Source: Roseibium sp. HPY-6 | Lineage (GTDB): Bacteria > Pseudomonadota > Alphaproteobacteria > Rhizobiales > Stappiaceae | Length of the DNA: 64,000 nucleotides | Reading direction: 5' to 3' | NCBI RefSeq assembly: GCF_040530035.1 | Contig: NZ_JBEWCD010000001.1 | Location: forward strand, 558,001-622,000 | The notes under the pieces: model-generated | What the model was told of the DNA's origin: nothing | The model's input: the letters and a program-made list of their open reading frames with translations, nothing else | Databases searched by the model: none | Program-made: the position numbers and the translations under genes | Shown here: one piece after another, positions 63,401 to 64,000 of the stretch | Layout of the letters: the number at the start of each line of letters is the position of its first letter | Numbering within the stretch: the stretch's first letter is position 1

Positions 63401-64000
63401 TCTTCACCACCCTCGCCGCGGTCCTTGCGCGGACGCGTTGAGCGTTTTTCCAGGGAAGCAACCACTCCCCTGAGAGCGCGAACTTCCTGTTCGGTGAGTT
63501 CTGCTTTCTGGAAGATGTTGCGCAAGGTGCGCACCATATGCGGCCGCCGCTCGGGTGGCCTGAAAAAGGTGACGGAATCCAGCGCCCCCTCGAGATGCTC
63601 GAAAAAGCGAAGGACGTCATCCTTCTTTGCAGGAGGGTGCTCTTCTTGCGACAAAATGAAGGGCAGCGCACCGGACGTTGCCGTCTTGCGCCACTCATAG
63701 GCGCACACGAGAACCGCCTGCGCTATGTTGAGCGATGCGAAATCCGGATCGACCGGCAGCGTGACGATTTCATCGGCAAGCGCCACTTCCTCATTGTTGA
63801 GCCCCCAACGCTCGCGGCCGAACAGATAGCCGGTAGCATGTCCGTTCTCGCCAAATTCGACTGCCTTTTGCGCAGCTTCGTCCGGTCCGCGCACCGGTTT
63901 CGGCACCTCCCGAGACCGCGCTGTCGTGGCATAGACGAATTGCAAATCGGCTATCGCGGCTTCGACGCTGTCAAATACCTGTACCTTGTCGATCACGTGA
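63397..64000 (-). CDS. trmJ: TrmH-family tRNA methyltransferase TrmJ, N-terminus outside window
   Basis: The visible 200 residues belong to a SPOUT methyltransferase of the TrmJ type, which 2'-O-methylates position 32 of tRNAs. VYATTARSRE, FGRERWGLNNEEVALAD and LPVDPDFASLNIAQAVLVCA are SAM-knot motifs. A GTG at 63996 opens the frame, but the N-terminal knot strand expected in this family is missing, so the gene continues past the window. The stop TAG lies at the element boundary. It is upstream of murI in the same direction. Confidence 0.87.
   Translation of the reverse strand, partial: HVIDKVQVFDSVEAAIADLQFVYATTARSREVPKPVRGPDEAAQKAVEFGENGHATGYLFGRERWGLNNEEVALADEIVTLPVDPDFASLNIAQAVLVCAYEWRKTATSGALPFILSQEEHPPAKKDDVLRFFEHLEGALDSVTFFRPPERRPHMVRTLRNIFQKAELTEQEVRALRGVVASLEKRSTRPRKDRGEGGED

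Noticed and set aside
63150..63473. Frame of 107 codons across the MITE-like element
   Set aside because: Runs through terminal repeats and into trmJ on the opposite strand; no transposase motif, so not treated as a gene.

Overview
The window looks like the chromosome of a marine-type alphaproteobacterium in the order Hyphomicrobiales (Rhizobiales), most like the Stappiaceae (Roseibium, Labrenzia). This placement is inferred from gene content and order, not from a search. The backbone is the order rpe - purB - F1-ATPase zeta subunit - purC - purS - purQ - purL - bolA - grxD - rpsD - murI - trmJ, which I know from Rhizobiales chromosomes. Moderate-to-high GC, many ATGA start/stop overlaps, DUF1127 proteins and the zeta subunit fit the same group. 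I saw no tRNA, rRNA, CRISPR array, prophage or full insertion sequence.

Layout. 1-11.3 kb: a partial unknown gene, a mandelate-racemase-like enolase-superfamily enzyme, a small lipoprotein, a LysR regulator, a DUF1127 protein, a leucine-rich-repeat protein with a zinc ribbon, a glyoxalase-fold protein, two glycosyltransferases, a large MscS-type channel and a DUF2336 protein. 11.7-19.6 kb: amino-acid metabolism, with a fused indolepyruvate ferredoxin oxidoreductase divergent from an Lrp regulator, a PepSY protein, a DadA-like oxidase, a BASS-like transporter and a DUF2259 secreted protein. 19.7-28.2 kb: rpe, an FkbM methyltransferase, an APC permease, a Nudix hydrolase, purB, a phosphoesterase, an RBBP9-like hydrolase, an HpcH/HpaI aldolase and an SMR-like membrane protein.

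28.4-39.2 kb: the purine block (zeta subunit, purC, purS, purQ, purL) ending in bolA and grxD. About 4.4 kb of accessory genes (AraC, peroxiredoxin-like, DUF1127, MocR, small coiled coil) separate purQ from purL. Two very short membrane-protein genes sit in the block, one between purS and purQ and one overlapping grxD by ATGA.

39.5-50.8 kb: accessory region. It holds a DUF427-class III cyclase fusion, an SGNH hydrolase and a tightly overlapping cassette (renalase-like flavoprotein, PEMT/ICMT-like membrane protein, DUF4149-like membrane protein, stand-alone DUF427 protein). Next come a PAS protein plus soluble chemoreceptor that together resemble a split Aer, then an aldehyde dehydrogenase / HIBADH-family pair with a divergent LysR regulator.

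50.9-64 kb: ttcA; a subtilase that lacks a signal peptide, preceded by a small protein resembling its own pro-region, with a divergent Gmad2-LysM protein; secreted and small unknown proteins; an Rrf2 regulator with a DHA2-type exporter and a methyltransferase gene broken by an in-frame stop; rpsD; an EAL-CBS-GGDEF protein with degenerate motifs; and murI and trmJ separated by a 266-bp element with 34-bp imperfect terminal inverted repeats (MITE-like).

The best candidates for undescribed biology are the DUF427/cyclase/renalase/methyltransferase neighbourhood (39.8-45.1 kb) and the protease, in-trans pro-domain and LysM set (52.0-55.0 kb).
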